64,000 nt of DNA, from assembly GCA_964017235.1 (NCBI GenBank), contig OZ024927.1, positions 25,873,160 through 25,937,159 of the forward strand, in the 5' to 3' direction. A program made the position numbers and the translations under genes. The notes under the pieces were generated by a model that saw only the letters and a list, made by a program, of their open reading frames with translations, made no database searches and was not told the origin of the DNA. Source of the stretch: Sabellastarte sp. h YS-2021. Its lineage: Eukaryota > Annelida > Polychaeta > Sabellida > Sabellidae. Below are positions 1-11,710 of the stretch, piece by piece (the stretch's first letter is position 1; the number at the start of each line of letters is the position of its first letter).

Positions 1-746
1 CTGATAAGACTGAGTTTATCATCTTTGGTTCGAAGAGACAAAGGGATAAGTTGAAAGCATGTTTTCCAATTGATATCCTGGGCAACTCCCTCTGCCCTGC
101 AGATTCAGTAAAAAATCTGGGTGTGTGGCTTGATTCAGATTTCTCTTTGTCCAAGCATGTTCAGAATGTCTGTAAAAGTTGTTTTGTTAAACTCTGTGAC
201 TTCAGACATGTCAGGCGGTTTCTTACTCATGATGTTTCTGTGCTTGTAGCCAACGCTCTTGTTAGTAGTCGGTTGGATTACTGCAACTCACTTTTCAGGA
301 GCCTGTCCAAGTTCAATCTATGCAAATTACAGTGCATCCAAAATAGTGCAGCTAGAATTGTATCAAACACCAGTCGATTCACCAGCATAACTCCTGTGCT
401 AAAGAAACTGCATTGGCTTCCTGTTGAACAGCGCATTGTGTTTAAGACAGTCACACTTGTTTATAAGTATCTTCACACAGGTTTTCCCAGGTATTTTTCA
501 CCACATCTTTCTTCCTACAGCAGTTCTTATAGTACCAGGCGCAGTCAAAGTGGTGGTAATTTCCTAGTTATTCCAAAGTTCTGCCCCTCTGTTCATAAAT
601 CTTTCAAACAGTTTGGTAATAGTTTTGCGTTTGATGCTCCTACTGTGTGGAATACTCTCCCCGATGTGATTCGTGCCTCTCCATCCCTGGCCACCTTCAG
701 AAAACAGCTTAAAACCTACCTGTACACCAAAGCATATCCACCCTAG
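1..746 (+). pseudogene. LINE reverse transcriptase C-terminal fragment (L2/CR1-like)
   Basis: This is the C-terminal tail of a non-LTR retrotransposon reverse transcriptase. The frame is already open at base 3 and runs to the stop at 744-746, so the upstream part lies outside the window. Visible hallmarks are NLGVWLDSDFSLSKHV, SSRLDYCNSL, LQCIQNSAARI and LHWLPVEQRI, the usual order in the thumb/C-terminal region of L2/CR1-type elements. The 3' tail (to about 900) ends in GCGCTATAAAAGTCC followed by ATTAGA-like repeats, typical of L2 3' ends. It lacks the catalytic core and is a relic. Confidence 0.85.
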
Positions 747-939
747 CCTGAATCATCCTCCTGGCGTTCTCCGTGGTGTTCGACCCCTGTTATGTCCCTG
801 GACACAGAATTTTGTTGACTGCTTTTTGTTTTGTTGCACCTTAGAGTCCTCTTGTTTGGGGAGATTAAGCGCTATAAAAGTCCAATTAGAATTAGAATAG
901 AATCGAGCCATCATTATTTCATCCATTTTTCTTGGACGT

Positions 940-1406
940 TGGCTGAATGCCTACGGCTGTCCGAGTAATTCTAATAGTATTTTTATAGCGCCTAATCTCT
1001 ATCCAAAGACAGACTCTAGGCGCACCAAACAGAAGCAAAAAACTGTAATCAAAAACCTGAGACATAGCAAGGGTCAGCGCCACGGAGAGAAATGAGCGAA
1101 GAGATAGGCTTTGAGCTTCCTTCTGAATGAGTGGAGAGAAGTGGCCGAACGTACATCATCAGGCAAATCATTCCAAATCTTTGGAGCGTCGTAAGCAAAG
1201 CTGAGGCCGAAATGCTTAGAAGACTTATATAGTGAGGTGGCGAAGTGGGGGATCTCAAGGAACACACCATCAGCTTGGCTTTTGCGTGTGTTGTAGACAC
1301 TTTGTCTGGGTTTAAGAAAAGGTGCAAAATATCTTGGTTGACCACAATTTAGGAACTTGTACACCAGTAAGGCAGTCTTAAATATGGAGCGTTGTTCAAT
1401 AGGCAA
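940..1406 (-). pseudogene. Second L2/CR1-like LINE 3' fragment, opposite strand
   Basis: Minus-strand coding remnant (1406 to 1074) homologous to the end of the LINE at 1-746: MPIEQRSIFKTALLVYKFL followed by PRYFAPFL, AYDAPKIWNDLP and SFRRKLKAYLF. The 3' tail at 960-1000 again shows the TATAGCGC...ATTCTAAT-like L2 terminus. The two fragments lie tail to tail, making a local inverted repeat. Only the last ~110 codons are present, so it is a 5'-truncated insertion. Confidence 0.8.
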
Positions 1407-1756
1407 CCAATGTAGAAACTACTGAGTAAAGCATTCAGCTTATAAAAGTTACATTTAAGTAATTAAAATTTTCGATTTGGTCGCCGCTCATTTTTCTTGT
1501 TGGTCGCCGCCATTTTACAGTCTTTGGGAAGTATTTACTGCCGTTTTCTAGCTATATCTCAGTGCAGTTTTATTGTTATACGTCCCTTTTTATGTATTTC
1601 ATTTATTATTGTATAAAGCACAATCTGGCCAATTTTCAGCGCTTCCGTTTTTGTAATTTGTCCTTATTCTGAGTTTTGTGAGCTCGCCTCGACTGGCTTT
1701 CTTCTGCGAGTATTTTAGTCGAGCATTTACTCGCGTTCTTTTCATTGCATTAAAAC

Positions 1757-4630
1757 ATGTCTTCTCACCAATCTAGTAAAGACAAGCCTCGTGCAGCAAA
1801 ATGTAACCATTTCTGCCACCCATTTGATCATCACAACTACTGCCCTACCTGCAAAGAGGCAGGTAAAGGTTATGATCCGTGTGTCACTCTATTGTCTCCC
1901 TGTACCATTTGCTCATCTTTCACTGAAGAACAACTAGCAAAAATCACCCACAGGAAATGCTACTCTAAGAAATCTGATAAAAATAAAGCAGAAGACATTG
2001 ATTCTGAACTATTGGGTGATAATTCTTCGGAATCTTATGGAGGCTCGCAAGCAGAGTTAGAAGTTGCTGCGAATCGTCTCTTCACATCCCCGCCTCGTCC
2101 TCAACCTCTTTCATTCGAGGCTTTATCACTACGAACTCCAGCTCGTACTGTCCCGCCTACACCAGGTACGGCTTTACAACAAAAAGTACAAGCTAATCTC
2201 GAGAAATCTTGCTTTGACATACAAATGGATCAGAAAATGGGGGCTTTTCAGGCCAGTATGTTGGAGGCGTTCAATAATCTTCGTGAAGATTTTCAGAAAT
2301 CTTTACAAAAGCAAGGAGAGGTGGATCAGACCTCTTCTTCTGCTTCTAAAACGAACGCACCCTCCAAAGATCTAGCCAAACCCTCGGAAGTCCAGTAGTG
2401 CTATCGAGTCAATGGAGGTTGAGTCTGGCCCAGATCTTCCGCCTCGCCTCGACTCGTATTCCAGTCGCCTCGAAGACAACTCGGGTCAAGCCCTCAAAGG
2501 TTGCCTCGACCAAACCTAAACAATCTGCACACTCTTCTAGGTATCATGTTGTGGATCCGAGCTCTGCCTCGGACCACTACTCGGACTATTCTGGTGACCC
2601 TCAGCCAGCCCCTAGTAGGCCCAAAAAGCACTCTGATAAATCAAAACACAAGTCAAGGGCCAGATTTTTACCATCATCTTCAGGGGAGGATCAGTCCCCT
2701 GAACATAGGCATAGGTCCCCTAAGCCCTCTGGGAAGTCTTACTCTGATCAGGACCACCCCCAACATGATCCTGACCCTCCTTATTACAGGGAAGTAGCCT
2801 TGTCTGACATCCCATCCCAATATGCTGAGGAGGTGGATACGTTCCGACGCATCCTAAAACTTCCAGATCCTAGGGAATCCTTGCCTAGATCTTCAACAGC
2901 GGGCCTTGATGATGAGAATGGCAGGCAAGAACTTAGGCCAAGAGGTCCTTCCTCCATGTTGCCTCTCAATTCAGTCATCAAGGATGCCTTTAATAAGTTT
3001 GATCAGGACTTCCAGGCAGCAAATTTACCTGAGGGTAAGTACATCAAACCACCTCCCTCCACTGCCAAGTGGTACAAGGTAGGCCAGCCTTGTTTTGAGG
3101 ACAAAATACAAGAGCTGAACACAGACTTTGCCAAGATTTGTATTTCTCCTAAACCATCTGGGGCTCCTATGGGCAAGGTTCCTATGCCAATTCTTAAAGA
3201 ATTGGAACATCAGGCAAGACAGAATATTTCCACTCTCAATTTCGCTACTACCTTTGCCAAAACTTCTTCCTCCTGTAATGCCACTCTGGAGAGGTGTCAG
3301 CATAGCTTGAAAGCGACCTTCAAAAAGGTCAAGTCTCAGATCAGGAAAGGTGCCGACCCTGAAAAAGCAGCGAAACGTGGTGTTACGGTCACGGGCAAGC
3401 GCAGTAGCAATTACCGGTTGTCTTTAAGTTGTAACAGAAAAAGCAAAAAGTTAAACTTAACAAATTTATTTAATAGTCAACAATAATGATTACAGTCAAC
3501 TGGTATGCTCTTAACCAAACACACAAATACAATAATAAGATCTAGCTGACCTGACCACTGAGATTAAGAGTAAAGTTTATCTGCCGTATCCAACAATCTG
3601 TTCCGTAATCCGTCCTGTAGTATGTTCTGTGGTCTATCCAATGTCCTGTGGTCTGTCCTGTGATCTGTCCAATGTTCACTCACACACGGATATCTATATC
3701 TTGTGACCTGTCTCACACTCAACAACACAAAAGGTGCTTGTCCTGCTATCCTTTATATATCCAGTCACACAGAAGGTCTGTCTGGAGATTTTTAGAGAGT
3801 TAACACAATTGTACTGTCTGCTCCAAGATATGGACAATGTCCAAAATGCAGTAAATTCACCCTCTGTTATATGAATGTACAATATCCAAAATATCCAAAG
3901 TACAATAAATCTACCCAGACAATATATTCAGTTCACTCCAGTGTAAGTTCACAGTAATATAAGCATATATTATATTCCAAAACACAATAGCTCTCCTTAT
4001 AGCCAGCGAATACAAAGTTCACTTGTGGTCAGATGTACATTCCTTATATACATTCACAGATTTCTCTGGAATTGTACAGAACCAACTCAAAAAAAGCTTG
4101 AGCCATCTAGGCCAAAGGAGGAAGTTCTAGAAACTACCGGCAATTGGGTTTCCCCAAATCTAACATAACCACTGAGGGGGGGATTTCCCCCAGTCTGTGA
4201 ACAGATCAATAAACACTAAAACACAAAAATCAATAACTCCCTTACTTTAAATGTCAACACAAAAAAAGAACCAACAACACAATTATCTTTTATGACAATG
4301 TATAAACATAAAGCTTAAATTAAACAATGCACTAATATGGTGCCTAATATATGTAATATACAATGTACTAATATAGTGTCCAATATATGTAACAGTGGAT
4401 ATGAGGAAGCCTGTGAGTATTTGGATTTGTGGAATAAAACCATCCTAATCCAACACAGGGCCTTAACTTGCCTTAGTAAATCCCTGGCCCATATTCTCCA
4501 GAGAGAATTATACTCAATGGGCAATATTGGCTTGCTTAGGCGCGAAGCCGAAATGACTATTACAACCCCACTTAGGAGAAACCAGGCGCCAAGAACTCAG
4601 GAATGTGTCCTTCTGGCCTTCCTTGTTTAA
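1757..4630 (+). pseudogene. DIRS gag-like ORF, frameshifted and interrupted
   Basis: The ATG at 1757 opens a 213-codon ORF with a Cys/His-rich start (CNHFCHPFDHHNYCPTC). Downstream the same protein continues in other frames (2398-3380) with a Ser/Lys-rich linker and the block YIKPPPSTAKWYKVG. The frame is then cut at 3380 by an inserted LTR and resumes at 4399 with EEACEYLDLWNKTI. The C-terminal basic Gly/Arg-rich tail (4790-4900) resembles an RGG nucleic-acid-binding tail. Homology to DIRS gag is by pattern and domain order only. At least two frameshifts exist besides the insertion. Confidence 0.6.
3381..4394. repeat. Solo LTR (1014 bp) inside the DIRS gag
   Basis: The segment starts TGTTACGGTCAC and ends ATGTAACA, so it has TG...CA ends and a short terminal inverted repeat TGTTAC/GTAACA. 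It is flanked by a 4-bp direct repeat GTGG (3377-3380 and 4395-4398). Removing the segment and one GTGG copy leaves the gag reading frame continuous, so it is a clean insertion. It has no coding capacity, and its size and ends fit a solo LTR of a Gypsy-like element. A non-autonomous DNA transposon is less likely. Confidence 0.65.
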
Positions 4631-4869
4631 ATCACAGTTGGTAAAGGAAGGCGAGGACTTCCTTCTTAAAAAAGGCACCTCAAAAGATTCTCAGGGTTTC
4701 GAACCCTACCAGAATAAGCACTTTTGTGGTCCCCACAAGAAAAGAGGGTCCTACAGGAAACGCCCCTGTGGGGGCAATTCCTCACAAAGCAGTAATCAAT
4801 CGTTTTCTTCCAACAGGGGAAAACAAAACTTCAGAGGCTCCAGGGGTCGTTTTCGACCCCACAATAGGG

Positions 4870-5838
4870 GAAGAGGGCGTGGAAACCCCTCTCCCCAATG
4901 ACTCCTTCAAAGCCTCAAACAGTCCACCAGTAGGAGGTCGCCTCCGTTCCTTCAGCAGAGACTGGCAAGCAAACAATTGTTCATCCAATGTGTTAAACAT
5001 TATCACCAATGGCTACGTTCTGCCATTCCTCTCAAAACCAAACTTGGACAGATTTCCTCTGATAATATCAGAATACAAGGCCCTTCCAAAAGACCAAGCC
5101 TTAGCCGATTGCATCCAGTCTCTGCTGTCAAACAACGCTATCGAAAGGGTGGAAAATGTAAAATCTCAACTCTTTACAGACGCCTCAAACGAAGGCTGGG
5201 GCGCTCACTTAGAACAAAGTTCTACCCAAGGTCTGTGGTCTCCCCAGGAAAAAGGCCTTCACATAAACGTCCAAGAATTGAAAGCTGTCTTTCTGGCCCT
5301 GAGACACTTCAAAGACCAGTGTCAGGACCAAACAGTGCTAGTTGCAACGGACAACTCAACTGTGGTAGCTTACATAAACAAACAAGGGGGAACACACTCG
5401 GCGGAGATGTGTGCACTCCTGTGGAGAATTATGACCTGGTGCCATCATTCTCACATCAACATTGAAAGCCAAGCACATTCCAGGGTGCCTGAATGTGATG
5501 GCCGACCTACTTTCCAGGTCGCATCAGGTACAGTCGACCGAATGGTCACTACATCGACAGGTGTTCAAACAGATCTGCCAAAAGTGGTTCACTCCCCACA
5601 TGGACCTATTTGCCACTCATCTGAACCACAAGCTTCCACTGTACGTGTCTCCTATCCCAGACCCGAAGGCCTGGGACATAGATGCTCTAAACATAGACTG
5701 GACGGGTCTCACTGCCTATGCTTACCCTCCAACGGCTCTCCTTCACAGGGTGATCCAAAAAATCAGACAATGCAATTGTCTGATCATACTAATAGCCCCA
5801 GGCTGGCCAGGGATGCCCTGGTTATAGATAATGCATAA
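4870..5838 (+). pseudogene. DIRS reverse transcriptase/RNase H remnant, RT core deleted
   Basis: The frame opens with the DIRS-type RT N-terminus (VGGRLRSFSRDWQ, YVLPFLSKP, ALADCIQSLL) but jumps at about 5158 straight into RNase H (LFTDASNEGWGAHL, NVQELKAVFLAL, VATDNSTVVAYINKQGG). The polymerase palm, including the YxDD box, is absent. From about 5462 the continuation (HIPGCLNVMADLLSR, WFTPHMDLFATHLN) is in a different frame. Internal deletion plus frameshift means no active polymerase. The tyrosine recombinase expected next is not seen. Confidence 0.75.
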
Positions 5839-5840
5839 CC

Positions 5841-6150
5841 TACCCTGCTTTTGGGTTTTTGAGGGTCTCGTATGATGTATAGTAATAGAAATTTCAAAGT
5901 TAAAGTGCTATACACAGCACAGCTGGGATAGATCTCCCTCATTTTTCAGGGTCATGTCATAAAATGTAACCTTGCTCACATCAGATTGACCTTTGCTTTC
6001 AGTCAGGTGACCTTTGACCTCGAGGTGAACCCGGATGGGCTGACCTCTGACCTATGTCTGACCCACAGGGGTCACTCACTTGACCTTGAACTGGCACCTG
6101 GTGTGTGACCTTTGACCTCGTCATGTGACCTCAGTTAGTGACCCTGGAGT
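5841..6150. repeat. TGACCT-rich non-coding stretch
   Basis: There is no gene here. Between 5980 and 6145 the hexamer TGACCT (or GACCTC) recurs about every 15-25 bp. Two copies read TGACCTTTGACCTC (about 6008 and 6105), the DR1 arrangement bound by nuclear receptors. It may simply be degenerate simple repeat, and no promoter or transcript is visible. Confidence 0.5.
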
Positions 6151-6161
6151 TTCATATCATA

Positions 6162-6555
6162 TTATTTATTTACAAAGAGATATTTTATGTGTTTTAATGT
6201 TTTCTGGTTATGACGTTGGGCATGTGCCCTGCGTATTCTATCTATGCGCTCAGTGTTCGCCCATTCGAGTGTGCCCCTTTCCATCTCACACAGTAAAACT
6301 GCATGAGATGCCTTAGCACTAGCCCAAGAAAAATCATTTGCGTCCTCCATTAAGTCACATAGATAAGATAGCATTTTTTGCCTGACATTTTGACTTTCCT
6401 CATCCAAGACCCCCCTGACAAAACCATTGACAAATTGGGTTAAGTTTAGCTGATCAAATGTGATGCGTTGCCTACTAGTACCCCCTAGTATGTATTAATG
6501 AGGCCAAGTGACTTTTTTAGCTACGACTACGTCAACAGGGCCCCCCCTTTTTTAT
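6162..6555 (-). pseudogene. Gag-like repetitive ORF, C-terminal part
   Basis: The minus-strand reading frame from about 6550 to 6162 contains GGPVDVVVAKKVTWPH, ITFDQLNLTQFVNGFVRG and MLSYLCDLMEDANDFSW. It is the C-terminal half of a gag-like protein common in lophotrochozoan repeats. An in-frame TAA (about 6497) breaks it. It appears to have been continuous with the ORF at 7906-8500, now separated by about 1.35 kb of inserted DNA. Assignment to a retroelement family is by memory of the pattern only. Confidence 0.5.
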
Positions 6556-6559
6556 TTTA

Positions 6560-7905
6560 TCACCTGATCTTTACCTTTCATGGCCTCCCAGCAGGCAATA
6601 GGATATCAAAAAGAAATCAAAAAGACACTGGGCAAGACATCAGAAACTGATGCTTATTTGAAATTCGAAATGACATCATATGTTAAATGTCAAACAGATC
6701 TTTAGTAGCCTAGTCTATTTGACATCTCCAAAAGCCATAAAAATGACATCTAGTAGCCGATATAAATTTGATATCAGCATAAGACATCAATATGATCACC
6801 CAATTTGGACTGACTTCATGTCTATATGACATCAGAAACTGACATCAATTTGATGTACTGATATAAAAATCTGATTGACATCATTTCACAAGTGCTGAAA
6901 CTAATTTTCAGTAATAAAAATATTGGTTAATAACATTTTGTTTTCACAGTTAATATCACATTACATTGCTTTAACTACCATTTGTGTACACTTACCTGAC
7001 ACAGCCTTAAGTGATTTCCATGTACTATAAAGATTATTCCATGGGAGAAAATAATTAATGTTCAGTGGGAACCAGTTCAAAAATTTATACCATTTGTAAA
7101 GATACAAATTATGGGTACAAAAGTTTGAATATTAGAAGCCCTTTTTCTGAACTTTTATCTTTATTTATTCAATCTTTGGCTTGGTTGCAAACACTAAAGT
7201 ATACATTTGTTTACAAAACAACATATTTCTTGTAAATTTTTGCTGTCACACAGCATTTTAGTTACAGTTTTAAACATAATTGTTTTGTCTGTACCAAAAC
7301 TTAGTTATTTTTGTCAAAGCAACATCACAGAGACTAGAGGCCAAGTTAGTAGGTTCAGCATCTAATCAAAGGTTGTCACCTCTGCCTAGGTTTGACCCTA
7401 CTCATGTGAAAAAGCTGAGGGCCTGTCCTAATATGACCCTGGCTGGTGTACAGGATGATATTACATTTGTAATATTCCTAAAAATGATATAATTTTATAG
7501 AATACTGATGTTAATCCGATCTCAAATGATATGATGATACTCCACTTGAAATGTTTTAACAAAGTGACATCATATTAATATCATTAAGATGTCAGAAACA
7601 ATGCCCGAGTAGAATATCAGGTCACATCATATTATTCGAACATCATATTTTCATCATTTGACATGACTACAAAAAGTCATGTTGGGATGGTGTCAATTTT
7701 ATGTCATTGAATAGGATAATACAATCACATTAGGTCTGGTTATCATTTTGTCATCTAGTTGATATTGTAGGTATGTTATTGACATAAAGTCATGTCATGT
7801 CACATAAACTGGATGTCAGATTTGTGTCAGATGACGTGACCACCTTAAATCATGTCCGAGTGATAGTTACTTGATGTCATATACTAACATGACCAAAACA
7901 TGATG
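6560..7905. mobile_element. Non-autonomous insertion with TGACATCA-like motif arrays
   Basis: This ~1.35-kb AT-rich block interrupts the gag-like ORF. Its left third (6625-6890) carries many GACATC/TGACATCA motifs, while the right third (7560-7905) carries mostly the reverse-complement form (GATGTCA), so the arrays are roughly inverted. The middle (6900-7500) has no convincing gene. The layout resembles a non-autonomous DNA transposon with subterminal transposase-binding repeats. Exact ends and a target duplication could not be fixed by eye. Confidence 0.5.
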
Positions 7906-8500
7906 TCAAGAATTGGACCTGTGCCTGCTATACCTCTCCAAATCCGCTACTGCCCTATTGACATGCTTTTGGATAGCTTTTGAGGATCTCGGAGTACTTA
8001 GAATGGGTATTTCACAATCATCATCTGAATCACTATCACTCGACTCATTGCATCTTTTACATTTAACAGTGTCACTTTTACTTTTAAACTCAGTACTTAA
8101 CTTAAAGTCCTTCTTTCCCTCCTGACGGCGTCGTTGCCCACCTTCAGCCACTTGATGTTCCACTAAGTCGAGTCTGCTGGACACTTTCTTGATCTCCTCC
8201 AGGATCTTGAATTGAAGTGACGCACTGCCTCCATCAGCTGATTCCAAGTCATCTTCGCTGCCACTCTGGTCCTCGAGACCTGGGGTCGAAGCCCTCTTGA
8301 CAGAAAAGTCCTGCCTTTGAGTGACAGATGACTGCCCATGTACAGACATGGGGCTCATAACTTTACTTTTACTCAGCTGAGAGTCCCGACCATCAATCAC
8401 ACCTTTCTTCTTCCTGGATTTAACTGGCATTTCTTCAGCAGCTGACTGTTCATTAAATATTTCTTGGCACTTTTTTCCTGTCGGGGGGGAAGTGTCTTTT
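7906..8500 (-). pseudogene. Gag-like repetitive ORF, N-terminal part
   Basis: The minus ORF is 174 codons from 8430 and is open further upstream to about 8500. It has a basic start (PVKSRKKKG), a Ser/Asp-rich linker, a coiled-coil-like stretch (FKILEEIKKVSSRLDLVEHQV), a single CKRC pair and an acidic Ser/Asp run (SSDSDSDDDCE). It ends at the boundary of the inserted block (RHRSNS, stop), so the C-terminal residues are read-through into the insertion. Its continuation is the ORF at 6162-6555. Confidence 0.5.
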
Positions 8501-9640
8501 GTTACAGTTACTGCACCAGCCCTTGTGCTTCCCCATATTTCATAAAGTCACTCTACACTATGAAAATAAACAAATAGTCCTGAGCACGCTGTCCAGACAG
8601 ATAAGACAAAATTTGGCTAATTCACTGCTACAAGGAATCAGAAAAACATAGGGTAGACCGTCCCTCAGTGTTCAGCCAAATGACACCTTATGATGTCTCC
8701 CACAGCATCCTGAGGAGTGTGACCCCGTCACATGTACTTAAGTGACATATAGCAATCGTCCTTTCAACACAAGTCACAATTTCCATTCAATAAAAACGTT
8801 CAGTAATATAAAATCAGTTAAAATCAAGAAGTAAAACACATAAAATAATAGTAAAAGTCAAAACAGAGAGCAAAATAATTTTTTAGTCCTTTCTTGTTGC
8901 TCTCTAAATTCAAACTGAAAAACCCAAATACTTGGGAGGTTATGACCTTAAGGTCAGCCAATGAGATGAGAGCTTACAACATCTCCTTAGAGATAAAAAT
9001 GCTACCCCAATTAGTGAGGGAGAAATAGCAGCTGAATTATTTAAGGTAGATCACAATATCTTGGGGTGGGGAGGACTGACAGGCGTGATGTCTGGACACC
9101 ACTAATGAAAAGCTCACAACACTTTTACCAATTTTTATCTCAAAGACCTTACTTGGTCGGACAATGACAACAATCTGTATCTGGGACCAGTAGTAGCGGC
9201 ACAACAGGTCCTAGACCCTTCTCCTCAGTCCAGTCATCCTCAGAAAGAAAAGAAGGGGGGGGGCACATCCGCTACAACCAAGTCTTCAGGAGTCTAAGCC
9301 CATGGTCTAGGTATATGTCTACCTCATCAGGGTGTATACGGTAAAGTCTATCTAATCTTTAAATCATTATAATTGTACATTGTATTAAGGACCTGAAGGT
9401 TGTCATCTTAGTCAGTACCCGAGCCTTAAGCTAAGGTTCTTCCGTGATCGTCCTTGGGACTGACCCCGTCTGTGTATCTAGGGTACACATCTTCTTCTCG
9501 TCAAACACCCTGACAGTTTTTTAGCACTGTCATTCATTCAGGTTTTTGGCTTCTACAGGCCCGGTCTTCGGGATTGGGGCCCTGTATACGGGACTCAGAC
9601 TGGTACTTTCGATCTTTCATTCTACTATTATTATCAAAAT
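8501..9640. other. No gene seen; probable decayed retroelement flank
   Basis: There are no long ORFs. The stretch is punctuated by short homopolymers (GGGGGGGG at about 9255). The right part (9540-9700) leads directly into DIRS-like terminal sequence and is probably the non-coding end of that element. Nothing else recognisable was found. Confidence 0.4.
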
Positions 9641-9689
9641 TCTAAGAAAAAACAGACTTATCTGCCAGTCTCAGCTGTAATCCCTCCTC

Positions 9690-10045
9690 CGGACGGTTGG
9701 ATTCAGCATTCAGTCCCACATGGTAAGCTATTGTAGCGCAATAAAATTTTAATTACTTAAATGTAGCTTTTATAAGCTACAAGCTTACCATGTGGGACTG
9801 AGGAGAGTCCCACCCTGCCTCCCCGCTGTATTACAGCTGAGGGGTATGGGTTTAAATCTCAACGAGAAAAGTGGTTACAAAGGGGCAGATCACGCGACGA
9901 CAACCTGAGGCTACGGCCAAGAATAAATGTCTTTTTTCTTAGACGTTGGTCGTAGTTCCTCACGGCAACCAGTAAAGCATTCAGTCCCAGATGGTAAGCT
10001 TGTAGCTTATCAAAGCTACATTTAAGTAATTAAAATTTTCAAGTT
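9690..10045. repeat. DIRS terminal / internal complementary region
   Basis: The element end CATTCAGTCCCACATGGTAAG (one base is ambiguous between copies) occurs at 9706 and, variant, at 9980. A reverse-complement copy lies at 9780-9803, so the stretch folds into a large hairpin. The A/T core ACATTTAAGTAATTAAAA is present at about 10022 and inverted at about 9747. Inverted termini plus a complementary region are the signature of DIRS/PAT-type tyrosine-recombinase elements. Confidence 0.6.
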
Positions 10046-10533
10046 TGCGGGAGTTCCACAGCTTACACCCACAGCCACAGCCGATTTTCACCAACTTTCA
10101 GGATATGTTCATCCCAAGAGGATCCAGAGCTGATTAGGTTTTGGGGGGTATCTGGTAACAACTGTTGTCATGGCAACACTTTTAAGATTATGGGGTCTTA
10201 AAATTTTGGGGTGTTCGACAGCCTAAACCCAAGCACCGATTTTCACCAAACTAACAGGATATGTTTACCCTAAGAGGATCTTGAGCTGTTTAGGTTTTGG
10301 GGGGTATCTGGCAACAACTGTTGCCATGGCAATGCTTTGAATATTTTTCAGTTTTAACATGTGTGTCTTCTACAGCCTAAACCAATACATGGATTTACAC
10401 CAAATTTTCAGGATATGTTAACCGAAACAGGATCTACAGCTGAGTAAGTTTTGGAGGTTATCTGGTGACACCTGTTGCCATGGCAACGTTTTAAATACTT
10501 TTTGGTCTTAAACTTGTTAATTGAAAAAGGAAC
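10046..10533. repeat. Left half of a pearl/Helentron-like tandem-repeat element (X-box family, copy 1)
   Basis: There are three diverged ~150-bp units, each reading roughly: TTCCACAGCCTAAACC, GATTTTCACCAAA, AGGATATGTT, AAGAGGATC, AGGTTTTGGGGGGTATCTGG, CTGTTGCCATGGCAAC. The same family appears at 48905-49965 and 62694-63755. This copy is cut by the Polinton at 10533 and continues at 31692-32085. Confidence 0.75.
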
Positions 10534-10539
10534 GCTATT
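10534..10539. other. Polinton target-site duplication, left (GCTATT)
   Basis: GCTATT immediately precedes the left terminal repeat and is repeated exactly after the right one at 31686-31691. Six-base duplications are the norm for Polinton integrases. Confidence 0.9.
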
Positions 10540-11215
10540 AGTAGTAATCTAAGTGCCACACCAGTTACACGATCACTATTGGGTATTTGTAAATCAACTG
10601 TAAAAGCCTTTTATTGTCAACTACCAAACACACAACTCAAGCATATGATCTCATTAGCCCTAACCCAACCCCTAACCCCCAAAATATTTTGAAAGCAAAT
10701 AATCTCGAGCCCAACCCCTAACCCCAAAAATATTTTGAAAGCAAGTAATCTCAACATAATCAGAGAAATGCTATGTAACCCCAACCCCTAACCCCAAAAA
10801 TATTTTGAAAGCAAATAATCTCGACCTAATCAGAGGAATGTAACCTCCCATAGCTATATCTCTTGTCAATGGATATCATGACCTATGTAAACCTTTACCC
10901 ATCATATGATTTAAGCCTAGGAATGAATCTCTGTTTATCTAACCTAATATCTATTAATTATGACCTAAACCCAGGAATGTAACCCCAACCCTAATATCTA
11001 CCTATCCCCAGCTATCTGACCCTGACCCCCACCCTCAATAATCCTGAACATCTGAACTGTCGACTAAGTAAACAAAATCCTAAGCCAGACCTTTAACCTC
11101 CAATAACACTCATATCAACAACTTTGAAAAACTCAAATATAATCAACCCTACCATTTAGTCATGATATGTACCCAGGTATGTAATAACTCTAACCCACAA
11201 TAATAATAATAACCA
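10540..11215. repeat. Polinton left terminal inverted repeat with three subterminal units
   Basis: The first ~130 bp match the complement of 31556-31685 almost perfectly. Next come three units containing CCCCTAACCCC followed by AAATATTTTGAAAGCAA (about 10662, 10708 and 10773). Beyond about 10820 similarity to the right end is patchy but detectable to roughly 11215 (AATCAACCCTAC block), then is lost. The right end has eight units instead of three, so the TIRs are unequal. Confidence 0.85.
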
Positions 11216-11579
11216 TACAATTACTTTCTCATGGTTCTATTTCTCCTATTGCAATGAGGTTACATCTCAGGGACCAATCTAAGCTCATTGTAATAACATC
11301 ATAATTTCCTTCAACCATAATCAAAGCCTAAATAATGGAATTTGGAACAACCCACAAACGAAAAGTGATAATAATAATAATTATTTATTTAATTAATTAA
11401 ATATTTATATAATTGAAATACCTATGTGAACCTAATGCGAATAACATTTTGTGTCATATTTTTAATTAAATATCCTTTTTCTCACACACTATGGAATTGC
11501 TGTATGTTTCAACACTAGCAATATATGTACTTTACAGTAAATAATCTAATCACGAGAACTACAGACCTCCTACCGAAGA

Positions 11580-11710
11580 AAACTATGGGATCCAAATCAC
11601 AATCTGACCGACCTTGACCTAATTACATCTCCTCCAATGGATGAATTTTGATCCCTCTCACATTTGGATCCCATCACGTGACAATCCGTTTTCAATATAA
11701 ATACCCAAGC
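11580..11710 (+). promoter_or_regulatory. Promoter module P1 (upstream of the BIR gene)
   Basis: Order: GGATCC (11588), GACCGACCTTGACCT (11606, two AGGTCA-type half-sites on the minus strand), CCAAT (about 11634), GGATCC then CACGTG (11666-11680), and TATAAATA (11696-11703). The start codon of the BIR gene is 230 bp downstream. Parts recur in P2-P5. Confidence 0.7.

Larger units (their letters stand above)
1425..5840 (+). mobile_element. Decayed DIRS-type retrotransposon
   Basis: The left edge carries the DIRS-like terminal sequence ACATTTAAGTAATTAAAA (about 1450), which recurs at 9755 and 10022. Internally there is a gag-like ORF, the start of a reverse transcriptase and an RNase H domain. 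The RT palm is missing, and no tyrosine recombinase or right terminus is found before 5840. A 1014-bp solo LTR sits inside gag. Several frame changes and the deleted RT core make this a non-autonomous relic. Confidence 0.7.

Noticed and set aside
7280..7492. 70-residue ORF (AKLVGSASNQRLSPLPRFDP) as a possible gene
   Set aside because: Short, no ATG context or domain, inside a repeat insertion.
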